Positions 13,234-14,325 of a DNA stretch of 14,325 nucleotides are shown here, piece after piece (the stretch's first letter is position 1; each line of letters starts with the position of its first letter). A program made the translations under genes and the position numbers. Below the pieces are notes generated by a model. The model saw nothing but the letters and a program-made list of their open reading frames with translations, made no database searches and was not told the origin of the DNA. This DNA comes from Fimbriiglobus sp. (GTDB lineage Bacteria; Planctomycetota; Planctomycetia; Gemmatales; Gemmataceae), in NCBI GenBank assembly GCA_025352585.1, contig JANXTD010000768.1, positions 1 to 14,325 of the forward strand, given 5' to 3'.

Positions 13234-14325
13234 CTAAAACAGATCGGCCGGGTCGGCGGTCTGCACCTTGCGCACCGCCACCAGCCCGGAGCCGACGCAC
13301 ATCGCCGTCGTGAGCGCGAAGACGGTCACCACGCGCTGGGCGGTCATGCCGACGGGCAGTTGGGCCGCCTCGGCCGTCACGCGGTACAGCACCAGCGACG
13401 CCAGGAAGCCGCCGACGAAGCCGCCGACCGCCAGGAACAGCGCCTGCCACACCACCACGCGGAACAGGTAGCCGAAGCGGTAGCCGACGGCCTTCAGGGT
13501 CGCGTACTCCGGCAGCCGCTTCTTGATGTCGGCCACCATCATCTGGTAGACGAAGATCGCCCCCACCAGAAGTGCGAGGACCACGCCGAAGGTGAAGAAC
13601 TGGCCGACGGCCGTCTTGTCGATCCAGTAGCTCCGCTCGCGGTCGCCGAGTTCCGCCCGCGTCATCACCAGCACGTCGCCCGGCAGCAACGCCCGCAGGT
13701 TTTCCGCAGTGGCGGCCGCGTCGGTGCCGGGCGTCAGTTGCACCAGGCCGAAGGTCACGCGGCCCGCCGGTCGGCGGTTCAGCGTCGCGTAGGTCTCTTC
13801 GTTGGCGAGCAGCAGGCCGGTGTAGCTGAAGCCGGTGCCCAGCGAGAAGTAACCGGCCAACTCGACGCGCGCCCCGTTGAACTCCGTCGCGGTGCCGGGC
13901 GGCATCTCCGACTCGCGGCCGAAGTCCGGGCGCGAGCGGCGGTCCAACATCACGACGTTCAGGCGGCTCAGGGCGGCGGCGGCTCGTCGGCGGTCCTCGG
14001 CGTCGGCGAAGAGGCCGCGGTCGCCGGGTAGGAAGAGTTCGCCCAACTGGGCGGGGTCGGCCCCGAGCATGACGATCGGCCACTTGCGGCCGCCGTGCCC
14101 CTCGTCGTCGGCCGGCGACATCGGGTTGCGCCACAGCCCCTGCGCCGTGGAGAACGGCAGCACCCGCGCCACGCCGGGCAGCGCCTGCGCCTGCGCCAGC
14201 CGGGCGCGGTCAAAGGTACCGGGGCGGGCCAGGTCGAGGTACTCGCTCGACAGCACGATCGCGTCGAAGTTGAGGCGGTCGTAGAGCAGCGTGGCGGTGC
14301 TCTCGGTCGCGCCGAGGAAGCCGAG
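13234..14325 (-). CDS. devC: DevC-type ABC transporter permease, 5' end outside window
   Basis: Permease of a heterocyst-exporter-like ABC system (DevBCA family). The - strand frame is open to the right edge of the window, so the start and first membrane segment lie outside; about 363 residues are visible. Three C-terminal membrane segments are clear: FFTFGVVLALLVGAIFVYQM, VVWQALFLAVGGFVGGFLAS and VVTVFALTTAMCVGSGLVAV. The stretch KKRLPEYATLKAVGYRFGYL and the closing KVQTADPADLF match DevC closely as I remember it. It converges with the HicB gene across a 29-base gap. It is distinct in sequence from the permease at 2005 and belongs to a separate exporter locus, whose ATPase and adaptor should lie beyond the right edge. 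Confidence 0.85.
   Translation of the reverse strand, partial: LGFLGATESTATLLYDRLNFDAIVLSSEYLDLARPGTFDRARLAQAQALPGVARVLPFSTAQGLWRNPMSPADDEGHGGRKWPIVMLGADPAQLGELFLPGDRGLFADAEDRRRAAAALSRLNVVMLDRRSRPDFGRESEMPPGTATEFNGARVELAGYFSLGTGFSYTGLLLANEETYATLNRRPAGRVTFGLVQLTPGTDAAATAENLRALLPGDVLVMTRAELGDRERSYWIDKTAVGQFFTFGVVLALLVGAIFVYQMMVADIKKRLPEYATLKAVGYRFGYLFRVVVWQALFLAVGGFVGGFLASLVLYRVTAEAAQLPVGMTAQRVVTVFALTTAMCVGSGLVAVRKVQTADPADLF

Overview
This window is high-GC bacterial DNA, packed with genes that mostly run on the + strand. GC content, frequent start/stop overlaps and the gene mix (a terpenoid synthase, a deoxyhypusine-synthase homologue, DevC-type permeases, a Tat-exported protein of unknown function, small toxin-antitoxin genes) suggest a planctomycete, possibly of the Gemmata group. 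The taxonomic call is inference from memory, not a search result. No rRNA, tRNA, CRISPR array or insertion sequence was seen, and no stretch over 300 bases lacks a gene.

Left block (2-5862, +) reads as one operon. It starts with a glutamine-dependent asparagine synthetase cut by the window edge. Three perfect copies of a 7-base repeat follow. Next is a three-gene DevCAB/MacAB-like exporter (FtsX-type permease, ATPase, HlyD-like adaptor) and a squalene/phytoene synthase family enzyme. Spacing runs from 29 bp down to overlapping stop/start codons, so the five products are probably made together. A membrane-lipid or small-molecule synthesis and export role is inferred.

Middle block (5929-10996, +) holds an RluA-family pseudouridine synthase with its own promoter-like box, an unrecognised 161-residue protein, and MobA, which has no canonical start codon. 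A bacterial deoxyhypusine-synthase homologue follows; it keeps the catalytic lysine but differs at two expected spermidine-pocket positions. The following MFS transporter overlaps it by 8 bases and is probably translationally coupled.

Right block (11054-14325) begins with a Tat-signal protein resembling DUF3500. A toxin-antitoxin cluster comes next: an addiction-module antitoxin overlapping a RelE/ParE toxin, a 67-residue acidic small protein, and a HicB-type antitoxin with no HicA partner but a perfect inverted repeat just before its start. GC is lower in part of this cluster, consistent with acquisition. Converging from the - strand is a second DevC-type permease, cut at its 5' end by the window edge.

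A TA(C/T/A)A(A/C)T box recurs upstream of four transcription-unit heads. In three of them it lies 31-33 bases before the preferred start codon, which looks like the local housekeeping promoter arrangement.
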